DNA of 64,000 nucleotides, taken from Rhodobacteraceae bacterium NBU2976 (GTDB lineage: Bacteria > Pseudomonadota > Alphaproteobacteria > Rhodobacterales > Rhodobacteraceae). This document shows, piece by piece, positions 35,901 through 44,305 of this stretch. Below the pieces are notes generated by a model that was not told where the DNA came from, did no database searches, and saw only the letters and a program-made list of their open reading frames with translations. A program made the position numbers and the translations under genes. Position 1 is the stretch's first letter. Every line of letters begins with the position of its first letter. The stretch is from assembly GCA_023630215.1 (NCBI GenBank), contig JALPRQ010000001.1, positions 1,798,001 through 1,862,000 on the forward strand, given 5' to 3'.

Positions 35901-36904
35901 CAGATTGCCCCGATCTTGTCAGCATTCTGGTCCATCCACTTCTGCAATTCGGCAGGGGACATCCAGTCGGTATTTGCGTCACTGGTATAGCTGAAGTCTT
36001 CGGCGACTTTTGCCCCTTCGCCGATGCGACCGGGGTCAGCAGACCAATTGTTGATGGCGGGAAGAATCTTGAAATGTTCAGGATATTCATACGTATATGG
36101 TGCGTCTTCGATCCCGATCATCTGTTCATGCAACTTTTCACCGGGCCGAATACCCACCACCTCGTGCGTGGCGTCGGGCGCGACGACCCGGGCTATGTCC
36201 ATGATATTCATTGACGGGATTTTCTTGACGTAAATCTCGCCGCCGACCATATCGCCAAAGGCATGTTCAACCAATCGCACCCCTTCGTCGAGCGAGATCA
36301 TGAAACGGGTCATGCGCGGGTCGGTGATCGGCAATATGCCCGTCGATTTGATAGAGTGAAAAAATGGGATCACCGATCCCCTTGACCCCATCACATTCCC
36401 ATATCGCACCACGGCAAAGCGCGTGTCATGCTCTCCCGCATAGGCATTTCCGGCAACGAACAGCTTGTCCGATGCCAGTTTAGAGGCGCCATAAAGATTT
36501 ATCGGGCTGGACGCCTTGTCCGTGGACAGTGCCACGACGCGTTTTACCCCTTTGTCGATGCAGGCATCGATCAGGTTCATCGCACCATTCACATTGGTCT
36601 TGATACATTCAAACGGGTTGTATTCCGCGGTTGGAACGATTTTGGTCGCAGCGGCATGAACCACGTAATCCACGCCGTCCAACGCGCGATACAAGCGATC
36701 CCGATCCCGGACATCACCAATGAAAAACCGCATGCGCTTGTCATTGTTGAACCGGGTCGCCATGTTCCACTGCTTCATTTCATCGCGTGAAAAAATGATC
36801 AGTTTCCGAGGGTTATATTCACGAAGCGCGATCTCTGCGAACGCATGACCAAAGGAACCAGTTCCACCTGTCACGAGTATGGTTGAATTTTCCAGCATGG
36901 TCAT
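35900..36904 (-). CDS. pseB: UDP-N-acetylglucosamine 4,6-dehydratase (inverting)
   Basis: First enzyme of the pseudaminic acid pathway: an NADP-dependent dehydratase and C5-epimerase acting on UDP-GlcNAc. The 334 residues are a single short-chain-dehydrogenase domain with GGTGSFGHAF for NADP binding, STDKASSPINLYGASK carrying the catalytic Asp-Lys and Tyr-x3-Lys, and the PseB-typical FSRDEMKQWNM. No membrane segments are present, so it is the soluble PseB type and not the large membrane WbpM/CapD type. It overlaps the ABC exporter gene by 4 bases. Confidence 0.95.
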   Translation of the reverse strand: MTMLENSTILVTGGTGSFGHAFAEIALREYNPRKLIIFSRDEMKQWNMATRFNNDKRMRFFIGDVRDRDRLYRALDGVDYVVHAAATKIVPTAEYNPFECIKTNVNGAMNLIDACIDKGVKRVVALSTDKASSPINLYGASKLASDKLFVAGNAYAGEHDTRFAVVRYGNVMGSRGSVIPFFHSIKSTGILPITDPRMTRFMISLDEGVRLVEHAFGDMVGGEIYVKKIPSMNIMDIARVVAPDATHEVVGIRPGEKLHEQMIGIEDAPYTYEYPEHFKILPAINNWSADPGRIGEGAKVAEDFSYTSDANTDWMSPAELQKWMDQNADKIGAI

Positions 36905-38802
36905 TCAGTCCTGTGTAAGTCCATCGACGAATTTTTAGTGTCAGATACAGTATCGCGCGCAGCAACCAAAGTCTGAAATATCGGATTGGAGGTGGCGAGC
37001 TCTTGCCATGTTCCAGCGCCTGCAACCGATCCCTTGTCCAGCACGATAATCCGGTCACAGTCGCGCACAGTGCTAAGTCGGTGCGCAATAAGAATGATGG
37101 TTTTGTCGCCCGGCAGCGCCTTGATCGCCTGCATGACCTCAATTTCGGTTGCGGTATCGAGAGCGCTAGTCGCCTCATCAAAGACAAGAATATCTGCGTT
37201 GTAATAAAGGGCTCTTGCGATCCCGATCCGTTGTTTCTGACCACCTGACATGCGGACCCCTCGCTCGCCAACTGGGGCAAGATACCCCCCTGGAAGGTCG
37301 GTTTCGATAAAACTTGCGATCTGCGCAATTCTGCACGCGACCCGGACCCGATCCATGTCAATCTTGTCGAGTTCACAGCCCAAAGCAACGTTTTCGGCAA
37401 CGCTCGCATCAACCAGAAAAACATCCTGTGGCACATATCCAACAGAGCGTTGCCAAGAATGAATATTCCCGGCGTCGATCGCCACCCCATCAACGTTGAA
37501 ACTGCCGCTGGTTGGGGTCAGCAATCCCAGCAGAATATCGGCGAGTGTTGACTTGCCAGCACCACTTGTGCCGACGATCCCTATACGCTCACCTGCCGTG
37601 ATCGTGATAGAGATATCAGAAAGGCCGGTCGCTTCTGCCTTGGGGTAAGTATAGCAAAGTGATGACAGTTTCAGATCCTTTTTCAAGCCCATCGGGGTCG
37701 CGACATTGCTCGGCCAACCAGTGTCTGTGTTCGCCCCGATCCACTCTTTATAAAGAGCTGACACAGCGGCCTTGCCGAATTGCAATTGTGTTACACCGAC
37801 ATAAAGACGCTGTAATTCCGGGATCAGTCGCTGACCCGCAAAGGCAAAAACCCCCAGAAGAGGTAAAATTTCGGAAAGAGCATTTCCGTCTTCGGTCCCT
37901 TCCGGGTTTAAAAGCAACAAGCAAAAGACAATCATTCCCCCAAATGCCAATCCTTGCAGGACATAGCTGGGAACTTCGCCCAACACCGCGGAAACGACCT
38001 GACTTTTGGCCATGTCACGGGACGGCTGTTCGAAACGGGCGTGATAGGCCTGTTCCTTGCCAATCAGTTTTATATCCTTGATACCGCTGATCGCTTCGTT
38101 CGCCAGCCTGAAGCGGGCAGTGTTCATTTCCACACGTTCGTCACCGCGTCGGGCCAGTTCGCGACGGCTAAGCACAAATATACCGCCATACAGAATTGCT
38201 AAGACTGAAAAGCTGATCACCGTCACCCAGACATTCACGAACAGCAACAAGATGGTGATGGCAATAACGGAAAATATCGACGCGATGACATTTGCCAAAG
38301 GTCGAAAGAAATAAATTACGATCTGCTGGCATTCCGACAAGACGAGTGTCGACATCTCGCCAGTATGTTTGTTGAGGAAATAGGCATAGGGTTGCCGCAA
38401 ATACATGCCGAGCAACTTCACGCTAAGGCTGTGCACCCGCATCATGGAAAAGCGCGAAACCGCAAATGTGCGCAGGATTTGCATGCCGCTGGCAAGAAAG
38501 ATGATTGAAAGCGAGAGCATCCCCAGCCCCACCAAAAACCCATAGGTGCTGTCGAAACCGCCATAGCGATAGAGGAGGCTCAAAATCGGATCAGATTGCA
38601 CTTTGACGGGGTCTGCCAGAACCGACAAGAACGGCAGGATCGATGCAATCATTGCCGCCGACATAACGGCAGACAGCAAAATAATGAATAATACCCAAAA
38701 GGCTTCGCGACGCTCCTTGGGGTCCAGCAATTGCCATCCTTGTCGCCACCATGCGCCATTAAGCCCGCTATCAACCGTTTCCGACGGTGTGGCGCTGCTC
38801 AC
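36901..38802 (-). CDS. ABC exporter/flippase with fused membrane and ATPase domains (PglK/MsbA-like)
   Basis: A 633-residue half-transporter. The N-terminal 340 residues hold six membrane helices, and the C-terminal part is an ATPase with Walker A GIVGTSGAGKST, signature [16 protein letters not shown], Walker B ILVFDEATSALDT and the H-loop LIAHRLSTV. It functions as a homodimer. As the second gene of the glycan locus it probably flips a lipid-linked glycan or pseudaminic-acid-containing oligosaccharide, as PglK does. It overlaps the regulator gene and pseB by 4 bases each. Confidence 0.88.
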   Translation of the reverse strand: MSSATPSETVDSGLNGAWWRQGWQLLDPKERREAFWVLFIILLSAVMSAAMIASILPFLSVLADPVKVQSDPILSLLYRYGGFDSTYGFLVGLGMLSLSIIFLASGMQILRTFAVSRFSMMRVHSLSVKLLGMYLRQPYAYFLNKHTGEMSTLVLSECQQIVIYFFRPLANVIASIFSVIAITILLLFVNVWVTVISFSVLAILYGGIFVLSRRELARRGDERVEMNTARFRLANEAISGIKDIKLIGKEQAYHARFEQPSRDMAKSQVVSAVLGEVPSYVLQGLAFGGMIVFCLLLLNPEGTEDGNALSEILPLLGVFAFAGQRLIPELQRLYVGVTQLQFGKAAVSALYKEWIGANTDTGWPSNVATPMGLKKDLKLSSLCYTYPKAEATGLSDISITITAGERIGIVGTSGAGKSTLADILLGLLTPTSGSFNVDGVAIDAGNIHSWQRSVGYVPQDVFLVDASVAENVALGCELDKIDMDRVRVACRIAQIASFIETDLPGGYLAPVGERGVRMSGGQKQRIGIARALYYNADILVFDEATSALDTATEIEVMQAIKALPGDKTIILIAHRLSTVRDCDRIIVLDKGSVAGAGTWQELATSNPIFQTLVAARDTVSDTKNSSMDLHRTE

Positions 38803-39170
38803 TTATTGCCCCCCGCTGGCTTGGGAGGTCCAAGATCGCCCACTTCCTCCTCCAAAAGCGCGATTTCCTGCTTCAGGTCTTCGAATTCCTGCATTTTTCG
38901 GCGCAGAAAGCGCACGGTTAATACCGTTTTTTCCTTAACGCCGCGCGGAGTCAGAATATACGCGTAGCGCCTTTTGTCAGGCGACGCCCTGAATCGCCCC
39001 AGCTTGACGAGACCTTTTTGCATCAGCGCGTTCAGACAGTAATAGGCGGAGCCGTTTGATATCCCCACGGCATCCGCGATATCACGAGTGCTCATTTCCG
39101 GATTATCGTTAAGCAGTCGAAGGACCCGATACACGACGTCTTCCTGCTGCTCTTCACGCCGACTGGCCAT
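38799..39170 (-). CDS. EPS-associated MarR-type transcriptional regulator
   Basis: A 123-residue protein with a winged helix-turn-helix (VYRVLRLLNDNPEMSTRDIADAVGISNGSAYYCLNALMQKGLVKLG), a wing RYAYILTPRGVKEK and a C-terminal coiled coil (RFLRRKMQEFEDLKQEIALLEEE). This matches the MarR-like family found at the head of exopolysaccharide loci (TIGR04176 type). ATG 39170 has a GGAGAG site; the open frame up to 39239 is not needed. It is first in the glycan operon and probably regulates it. Confidence 0.87.
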   Translation of the reverse strand: MASRREEQQEDVVYRVLRLLNDNPEMSTRDIADAVGISNGSAYYCLNALMQKGLVKLGRFRASPDKRRYAYILTPRGVKEKTVLTVRFLRRKMQEFEDLKQEIALLEEEVGDLGPPKPAGGNK

Positions 39171-39207
39171 ATGAAACTCTCCTGAATGTTCGGTGCAGTT
39201 TATGTAT

Positions 39208-39225
39208 TTGCTCGAATTTGAGCAA
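39208..39225. promoter_or_regulatory. Inverted repeat upstream of the EPS regulator gene
   Basis: TTGCTC (39208-39213) and GAGCAA (39220-39225) form an inverted repeat with a 6-base spacer, 38 bases upstream of the regulator start. The spacing suits a winged-helix dimer, so it is a candidate autoregulatory operator for the glycan operon. There is no experimental or comparative support in the window. Confidence 0.35.
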
Positions 39226-39438
39226 CTATATTGTCGCATCGTTAAAAGCGTTTCGGTCTTTAACGGTCTTATCTAGGCGTTTGTTATGTTTTAAGTTCTT
39301 GCGCCGTGCGTGTTGCTTGCCTATCGGTCTAAATCGATTTTCGCAAACAGATGAAGTTTCTACGCTCAATATTGAACGAAAATGTAATGGATTGGCAAAT
39401 CGTTTCAACATATGAACCTTTCAAACAGGAGTTCAAAA

Positions 39439-40119
39439 GTGCCCCCCATCGATTTGATCATCTTTGATTGTGACGGCGTGCTGATCGATAGCGAGGTCAT
39501 TTCTGCCAATATGCTGGTGGCGGAGCTTGCCGAACATGGTGTGAAAATTGATCTTTCCTATGTCGCGCGTAACTTTTTGGGCCGCTCCTATCCCACGGTC
39601 ATCTCTCAAATCCGACAAGAATTTGGTCTGCAACTGTCCGACAATTTCGAAGCCGCTTACCGTCAGCGCCTTTTGGACGCTTTCGCGACCGATCTGAAAA
39701 TCATTCCGGGTGTCGAGGACGTTCTCAACCGGCTGTGTGTTCCGTATTGTTTGGCGACGAGTTCAAGCCCCTCTCGTTTGAAAATGTCCTTGGAAATTGT
39801 GGGTTTGACCGAGGCGTTTGACGGGCGGACGACCACGGCGTCCGAAGTTGCAAATGGCAAACCCGCACCTGATCTGTTTTTGCTTGTCGCGCAAAAATCC
39901 GGTGTCGATCCGCGTCGCTGCCTGGTAATTGAAGATTCCTTTGCGGGGATCAAAGCCGCCAAAGCGGCCAACATGCAAACATGGCGGTTTCGCGGTGGCA
40001 GTCATTTGCAGGATATCGCGCATGACGAGGCGTCGGACCTAGCGGATCGAGAGTTTGCAAGTTACGCCGATTTCTTTCAAGGTGCGTCAGCGCTAATGAA
40101 AAGGCAGGCTCATGAGTGA
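39439..40119 (+). CDS. HAD-family phosphatase (beta-phosphoglucomutase-like)
   Basis: A putative sugar-phosphate phosphatase of about 226 residues. Motif I is LIIFDCDGVLIDSE (catalytic Asp pair), motif II CLATSSSPS, and motif III/IV PDLFLLVAQKSGVDPRRCLVIEDSFAGIKAAKAA, all of the subfamily IA type with an alpha-helical cap. I chose the GTG at 39439 because AGGAG (39427-39431) is 7 bases upstream; an ATG at 39412 has no such site and would put the AGGAG inside the gene. It is followed by the SorC regulator gene with an 8-base overlap and opens the polyol gene set. Confidence 0.85.
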   Translation: MPPIDLIIFDCDGVLIDSEVISANMLVAELAEHGVKIDLSYVARNFLGRSYPTVISQIRQEFGLQLSDNFEAAYRQRLLDAFATDLKIIPGVEDVLNRLCVPYCLATSSSPSRLKMSLEIVGLTEAFDGRTTTASEVANGKPAPDLFLLVAQKSGVDPRRCLVIEDSFAGIKAAKAANMQTWRFRGGSHLQDIAHDEASDLADREFASYADFFQGASALMKRQAHE

Positions 40120-41056
40120 TGATTTTGATATTTCGCCCGAAGATCTGGCCGCCCGTGCAGCCTGGCTTTCCTTTGTTGGCGAGATGACTCAGGACCAGAT
40201 TGCGCAGGAACTTGGTATTTCGCGTCAACGCGCGCAACGTCTTGTCGCCCGCGCCTATGCCGAGGGGCTGGTCAAGGTTCGGATAGAACATCCTGTCGCT
40301 CAGTGTCTGGAACTTGAACGCCAACTGCGGAACCGATTTGGTCTTTCGAAAGCTCGTGTCGCCCCCGGATTGGGCGAAAGGGGTGAGCCGTTGCGCGCCA
40401 TTTCCCCCTATGCGGCGCACGAATTCGAACAGATATTTCAAGACCCAGCAGCAAAGATCATCGCTTTTGGCACCGGACGAACCTTGCGTGCAGTGATTGA
40501 TCAGATGCAGTCGGTGGATGGTGGTCACCACAAGGTGGTTTCAGTGATCGGCAACGTGGCACCCGACGGATCGGCATCATTTTACGAAGTCATCATGCGA
40601 ATTGCCGACAAAACCAACGCCCCGCACTATCCGATGGCGGTTCCGGTTCTGGCGCGAAATGACGAGGAGTTCGCGTTATATCGATCCCTGCCCCACGTGC
40701 AAAATACCATTGCTTTGGCAGATCAGGCTGACGTCGCGATCATGGGCATCGGTCAGATGAACGAAAACGCACCGCTATTGCTAGATGGGTTTATCACGCG
40801 CGATGAACTGGACGAGTTGCGAAAGGCAGGTGCCGTTGGCGAGATTGGCGGACATATCTTTGATCAAAATGGCCACTATCTGGACCATCGGATCAATGAC
40901 CGTATGTTGGGGGTTCGTGTCCCGATCAACGAATCCCCCGTGCTGTGCGTTGGCGGCGGTGAGCAGAAAATCGCCCCGTTGAAATGCGCATTGAAGGGCA
41001 AGTTGATCACCTCGCTGATCACGGACGAGACCACAGCGATTGAAATCCTTCGTTAA
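40112..41056 (+). CDS. SorC/DeoR-type sugar-binding transcriptional regulator
   Basis: Regulator of 314 residues with an N-terminal helix-turn-helix (MTQDQIAQELGISRQRAQRLVARAYAEGLV, about residues 25-55) and a C-terminal sugar-binding domain of the SorC family (IIAFGTGRTLRAVIDQM, VVSVIGNVAPDGSASF, ADVAIMGIGQM). It likely senses a polyol or its phosphate and controls the downstream importer and mannitol dehydrogenase. Two copies of TGAGCATATGCYCA between its stop and the importer genes are strong candidate operators. It overlaps the HAD gene by 8 bases. Confidence 0.9.
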   Translation: MSDDFDISPEDLAARAAWLSFVGEMTQDQIAQELGISRQRAQRLVARAYAEGLVKVRIEHPVAQCLELERQLRNRFGLSKARVAPGLGERGEPLRAISPYAAHEFEQIFQDPAAKIIAFGTGRTLRAVIDQMQSVDGGHHKVVSVIGNVAPDGSASFYEVIMRIADKTNAPHYPMAVPVLARNDEEFALYRSLPHVQNTIALADQADVAIMGIGQMNENAPLLLDGFITRDELDELRKAGAVGEIGGHIFDQNGHYLDHRINDRMLGVRVPINESPVLCVGGGEQKIAPLKCALKGKLITSLITDETTAIEILR

Positions 41057-41101
41057 TATTCAGTGACTTAAATCGGTTTTTTTGGGTCCGCGGGAAATCA
41101 C

Positions 41102-41132
41102 TTGACAAAATGACACACCTGTTTGAGCATAT
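41102..41132 (+). promoter_or_regulatory. Probable sigma-70-type promoter of the polyol importer operon
   Basis: A consensus -35 hexamer TTGACA lies at 41102-41107. The region where a -10 would be (about 41125-41132, AGCATA/GCATAT) is poor and is covered by the first palindromic operator, so a bound regulator would sit on the -10 element. This fits repression by, or dependence on, the SorC regulator encoded just upstream. Confidence 0.5.
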
Positions 41133-41156
41133 GCCCACTAAATGAGCATATGCTCA
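41124..41156. promoter_or_regulatory. Tandem palindromic operators for the SorC regulator
   Basis: Two copies of a 14-bp palindrome: TGAGCATATGCCCA (41124-41137, one mismatch) and TGAGCATATGCTCA (41143-41156, perfect). Their starts are 19 bases apart, close to two helix turns. They lie between the promoter and the ribosome site of the polyol-binding protein gene. A tetrameric SorC-family regulator could occupy both. The assignment to the adjacent regulator is inference from position. Confidence 0.75.
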
Positions 41157-41171
41157 TAATGGGAGGAGACC

Positions 41172-42476
41172 ATGAAAACAACATTGCGCGCCCTGTTGGG
41201 CGCTACCGCTATCTGTGCCGTATCCGGCCCGGGCATCGCGGAAACCATCACCATCGCAACGGTAAACAATGGCGATATGATCCGTATGCAGGGTCTAACG
41301 GCAGATTTTACCGCCAAAACCGGCCACGAGGTCGAGTGGGTAACACTGGAAGAAAACGTTCTTCGTCAGCGTGTTACGACCGATATTTCAACCAATGGCG
41401 GTCAGTTCGATATCATGACCATCGGCATGTACGAGACCCCGATCTGGGGGGCGAATGGCTGGTTGGTTGCGCTTGACGATCTGTCGGACGACTATGACGT
41501 CGACGATATCCTGCCCGCAATGGCAGGCGGCCTTAGCTATGACGGCACACTGTATGCGGCCCCGTTCTACGGCGAAAGCTCTATGATCATGTATCGCACC
41601 GATCTGATGGAAGCCGCTGGATTGGAAATGCCAGAAGCACCCACCTGGGAGTTTATTCGTCAAGCAGCCGCGGCGATGACCGATCGAGATAACGAAATCA
41701 ACGGTATCTGCCTGCGCGGCAAAGCTGGTTGGGGTGAAGGCGGTGCGTTTATAACAGCTATGTCCAACTCGTTCGGTGCGCGTTGGTTTGACATGGACTG
41801 GAACGCCCAGTTCGACACGCAACCGTGGAAAGATACGCTGGAATTCTTCGTCGGCATGATGAACGAATCCGGTCCCGCCGGTTACGCCACCAACGGCTTC
41901 AACGAAAACCTGTCGCTGTTCCAGCAGGGCAAGTGCGGCATGTGGATCGATGCAACGGTTGCCGCGTCGTTTGTGACCAACCCGAATGATTCCACTGTTG
42001 CTGACAGCGTTGGCTTTGCACTGGCACCGGATAACGGCTTGGGCAAACGCTCTAACTGGTTGTGGGCTTGGGCGCTGGCAATTCCTGCTGGCACACAAAA
42101 AGTCGACGCCGCGAAAGAGTTCATCGAATGGGCGACATCGAAGTCCTACATTGAACTGGTCGCTGAAAACGAAGGCTGGGCGAACGTACCGCCGGGTGCG
42201 CGCACCTCGCTTTACGAGAATCCCAACTACATGGAAGTTCCGTTCGCGCAGATGACACTGGATTCGATCCTGTCGGCGGATCCGAACAACTCCACCGTTG
42301 AACCGTCCCCCTATGTGGGTGTGCAGTTTGCGGCCATACCGGAGTTCGCCGGAATCGCGACCGAAGTCAGCCAAGAATTCTCGGCCGTTTATGCGGGTCA
42401 GCAGACGATCGACGAAGCCTTGGCGAAGGCGCAAGCCATCACCAATGACGCGATGGAAGCCGCAGGCTACCGTTAA
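41172..42476 (+). CDS. smoE: Polyol ABC importer periplasmic binding protein (SmoE-like)
   Basis: Periplasmic receptor, family 1 solute-binding type, of a sorbitol/mannitol importer. The 434-residue precursor has a signal peptide (MKTTLRALLGATAICAVSG, cleavage near GIA-ETI). The body shows the family features GQFDIMTIGMYETPIWGANGWLV and LYAAPFYGESSMIMYRTDL. A GGGAGGAG site precedes the ATG. It is the first gene after the operators and is followed by a strong hairpin before the permease genes, an arrangement that favours high levels of the binding protein. Confidence 0.9.
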   Translation: MKTTLRALLGATAICAVSGPGIAETITIATVNNGDMIRMQGLTADFTAKTGHEVEWVTLEENVLRQRVTTDISTNGGQFDIMTIGMYETPIWGANGWLVALDDLSDDYDVDDILPAMAGGLSYDGTLYAAPFYGESSMIMYRTDLMEAAGLEMPEAPTWEFIRQAAAAMTDRDNEINGICLRGKAGWGEGGAFITAMSNSFGARWFDMDWNAQFDTQPWKDTLEFFVGMMNESGPAGYATNGFNENLSLFQQGKCGMWIDATVAASFVTNPNDSTVADSVGFALAPDNGLGKRSNWLWAWALAIPAGTQKVDAAKEFIEWATSKSYIELVAENEGWANVPPGARTSLYENPNYMEVPFAQMTLDSILSADPNNSTVEPSPYVGVQFAAIPEFAGIATEVSQEFSAVYAGQQTIDEALAKAQAITNDAMEAAGYR

Positions 42477-42489
42477 GTCACCTCCCGAC

Positions 42490-42516
42490 GCGGAGGGCGG
42501 GTTTCCCGCCCTCCGC
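42490..42516 (+). terminator. GC-rich hairpin between smoE and smoF
   Basis: A perfect 12-bp stem GCGGAGGGCGGG / CCCGCCCTCCGC (42490-42501 and 42505-42516) with a TTT loop, followed by CCCTTCT. The U-tract is poor, so it may act as partial terminator or mRNA stabiliser. It lies 13 bases after the smoE stop and about 70 bases before the smoF start. Confidence 0.7.
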
Positions 42517-42586
42517 CCCTTCTCGTAACAGTCGTTCCTTAAGTTCTTTCCCGGCGAACATCTCGCCTCAAAAGGAGACGTGAACC

Positions 42587-43453
42587 ATGGCAACCCAGCA
42601 TTCCCGAACCGCCGCCCGATTGATGATGGCCCCTGCGGTTGTTTTGCTTCTGGGCTGGATGCTCGTCCCGCTGACGATGACGCTGTATTTTTCGTTCCGC
42701 AATTACTTGCCTCTTCGCGGTGGCGATTTGGGGTGGGCCGGGTTTGAAAATTACGGGCGCTTCCTGACCTCCAGCGCGTTTTGGCCAAGTGTGTTCACGA
42801 CCCTGATCATTGTGGGTGGTGTTTTGGTCATCACTATCGTCCTTGGCATCGTGCTTGCCATCCTGCTGGATCAACCCATGTGGGGACAAGGCGTTGTTCG
42901 CATACTGGTAATCGCCCCGTTTTTCGTGATGCCAACCGTATCTGCGCTGGTCTGGAAGAACCTGTTCATGGACCCGGTAAACGGCTTTCTGGCACATGTT
43001 TGGAAAGCGTTTGGCGCGACACCCGTGGAATGGCTTAGCCAAGAATCCCTGCAATCGATTATCATGATTGTCAGTTGGCAATGGTTGCCCTTTGCCACCC
43101 TGATCCTGCTTACAGCAATTCAATCCCTAGATAGCGAGCAGATTGAGGCCGCAGAGATGGATGGGGCGTCGTCCGCCTCGCGGTTTATCCATATTGTTCT
43201 GCCGCATCTCGCCCGGGCGATCACGATTGTTATCCTGATCCAGACAATCTTTCTTCTGTCGATCTTCGCCGAGATATTCGTGACCACCGGCGGGGCATTC
43301 GGCACCAAAACACTGACCTATTTGATCTATCAACGCGTTCTAGAAAGCCAGAATGTCGGTTTGGGGTCTGCGGGCGGTGTCTATGCCATCATCCTTGCCA
43401 ATATTGTAGCGATCTTCCTGATGCGCATTGTCGGCAAAAATCTGGACGCGTGA
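42587..43453 (+). CDS. smoF: Polyol ABC importer permease (SmoF-like)
   Basis: A 288-residue MalF-type permease with six membrane helices. The EAA loop is EQIEAAEMDGASSASRFIHIVLPHL at about residues 184-208, the ATPase contact. The N-terminus (TAARLMMAPAVVLLLGWMLVPL) and FGTKTLTYLIYQR near the end are typical of polyol and sugar CUT1 permeases. An AGGAG site lies upstream of the ATG. It is followed after 12 bases by the second permease gene. Confidence 0.9.
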   Translation: MATQHSRTAARLMMAPAVVLLLGWMLVPLTMTLYFSFRNYLPLRGGDLGWAGFENYGRFLTSSAFWPSVFTTLIIVGGVLVITIVLGIVLAILLDQPMWGQGVVRILVIAPFFVMPTVSALVWKNLFMDPVNGFLAHVWKAFGATPVEWLSQESLQSIIMIVSWQWLPFATLILLTAIQSLDSEQIEAAEMDGASSASRFIHIVLPHLARAITIVILIQTIFLLSIFAEIFVTTGGAFGTKTLTYLIYQRVLESQNVGLGSAGGVYAIILANIVAIFLMRIVGKNLDA

Positions 43454-43465
43454 GGAGACACAATC

Positions 43466-44296
43466 ATGGCACGCGCAGTCACAACCCAACGTAAAACGAT
43501 CAACACCGCCGTCGCTTGGGCGATTGGTTTGCTGATCTTCTTCCCGATCCTTTGGATAATCATCCTGTCATTCAAGGCCGAGGGCGACGCGATCAAAACC
43601 CCGATCGAGGTCCTGTCATCTGCGTGGACGCTAGAGAATTATGGCGTGGTTCAGGAACGGTCAGATTATGCCAAACACTTTATGAATTCGGTAATCTTCG
43701 CCTTTGGCTCTACCCTTCTGGGGCTTGCTATTGCCATCCCGGCGGCGTGGTCAATGGCGTTCGTCCCATCCAAACGGACCAAAGATATTCTGTTATGGAT
43801 GCTGTCCACAAAAATGCTTCCGGCAGTTGGTGTGCTGTATCCCATTTACCTGCTGTTCATCAAACTTGGCTGGCTGGATTCCCGGATTGGTATGGTGATC
43901 GTGCTCATGCTGATCAACCTGCCGATTATTGTGTGGATGCTCTATACCTATTTTCGAGAGATCCCCGGTGAAATCCTGGAAGCCGCACGTATGGACGGCG
44001 CTAGCCTGCGCGAGGAAATTTTGTTCGTCCTGACGCCGATGGCCATTCCCGGGATCGCGTCAACGGTTCTGTTGAACGTTATTCTCGCCTGGAACGAGGC
44101 GTTCTGGACCCTCAATCTAACAGCCGCTAGTGCTGCACCATTAACGGCCTTTATTGCCAGCTATTCCAGCCCCGAAGGCCTATTTTACGCAAAACTCAGT
44201 GCGGCATCGACAATGGCGATTGCACCCATCTTGATCATGGGATGGTTCAGCCAAAAACAACTTGTCCGAGGGTTGACCTTCGGCGCGGTCAAATAA
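43466..44296 (+). CDS. smoG: Polyol ABC importer permease (SmoG-like)
   Basis: A 276-residue MalG-type permease with six helices. The EAA loop GEILEAARMDGASLREEILFVLTPM is at about residues 170-195. The N-terminal segment AWAIGLLIFFPILWIIILSFK and the C-terminal MGWFSQKQLVRGLTFGAVK are typical of the second CUT1 permease. It has a GAGGAG ribosome site and is followed after 9 bases by the ATPase gene. Confidence 0.9.
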   Translation: MARAVTTQRKTINTAVAWAIGLLIFFPILWIIILSFKAEGDAIKTPIEVLSSAWTLENYGVVQERSDYAKHFMNSVIFAFGSTLLGLAIAIPAAWSMAFVPSKRTKDILLWMLSTKMLPAVGVLYPIYLLFIKLGWLDSRIGMVIVLMLINLPIIVWMLYTYFREIPGEILEAARMDGASLREEILFVLTPMAIPGIASTVLLNVILAWNEAFWTLNLTAASAAPLTAFIASYSSPEGLFYAKLSAASTMAIAPILIMGWFSQKQLVRGLTFGAVK

Positions 44297-44305
44297 GGAA
44301 ACGAC

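Noticed and set aside
26921-39170. Flagellin glycosylation locus
   Set aside because: Pseudaminic acid genes often serve flagella, but no flagellar gene or Maf-type flagellin transferase is present, while capsule-type and EPS genes are.
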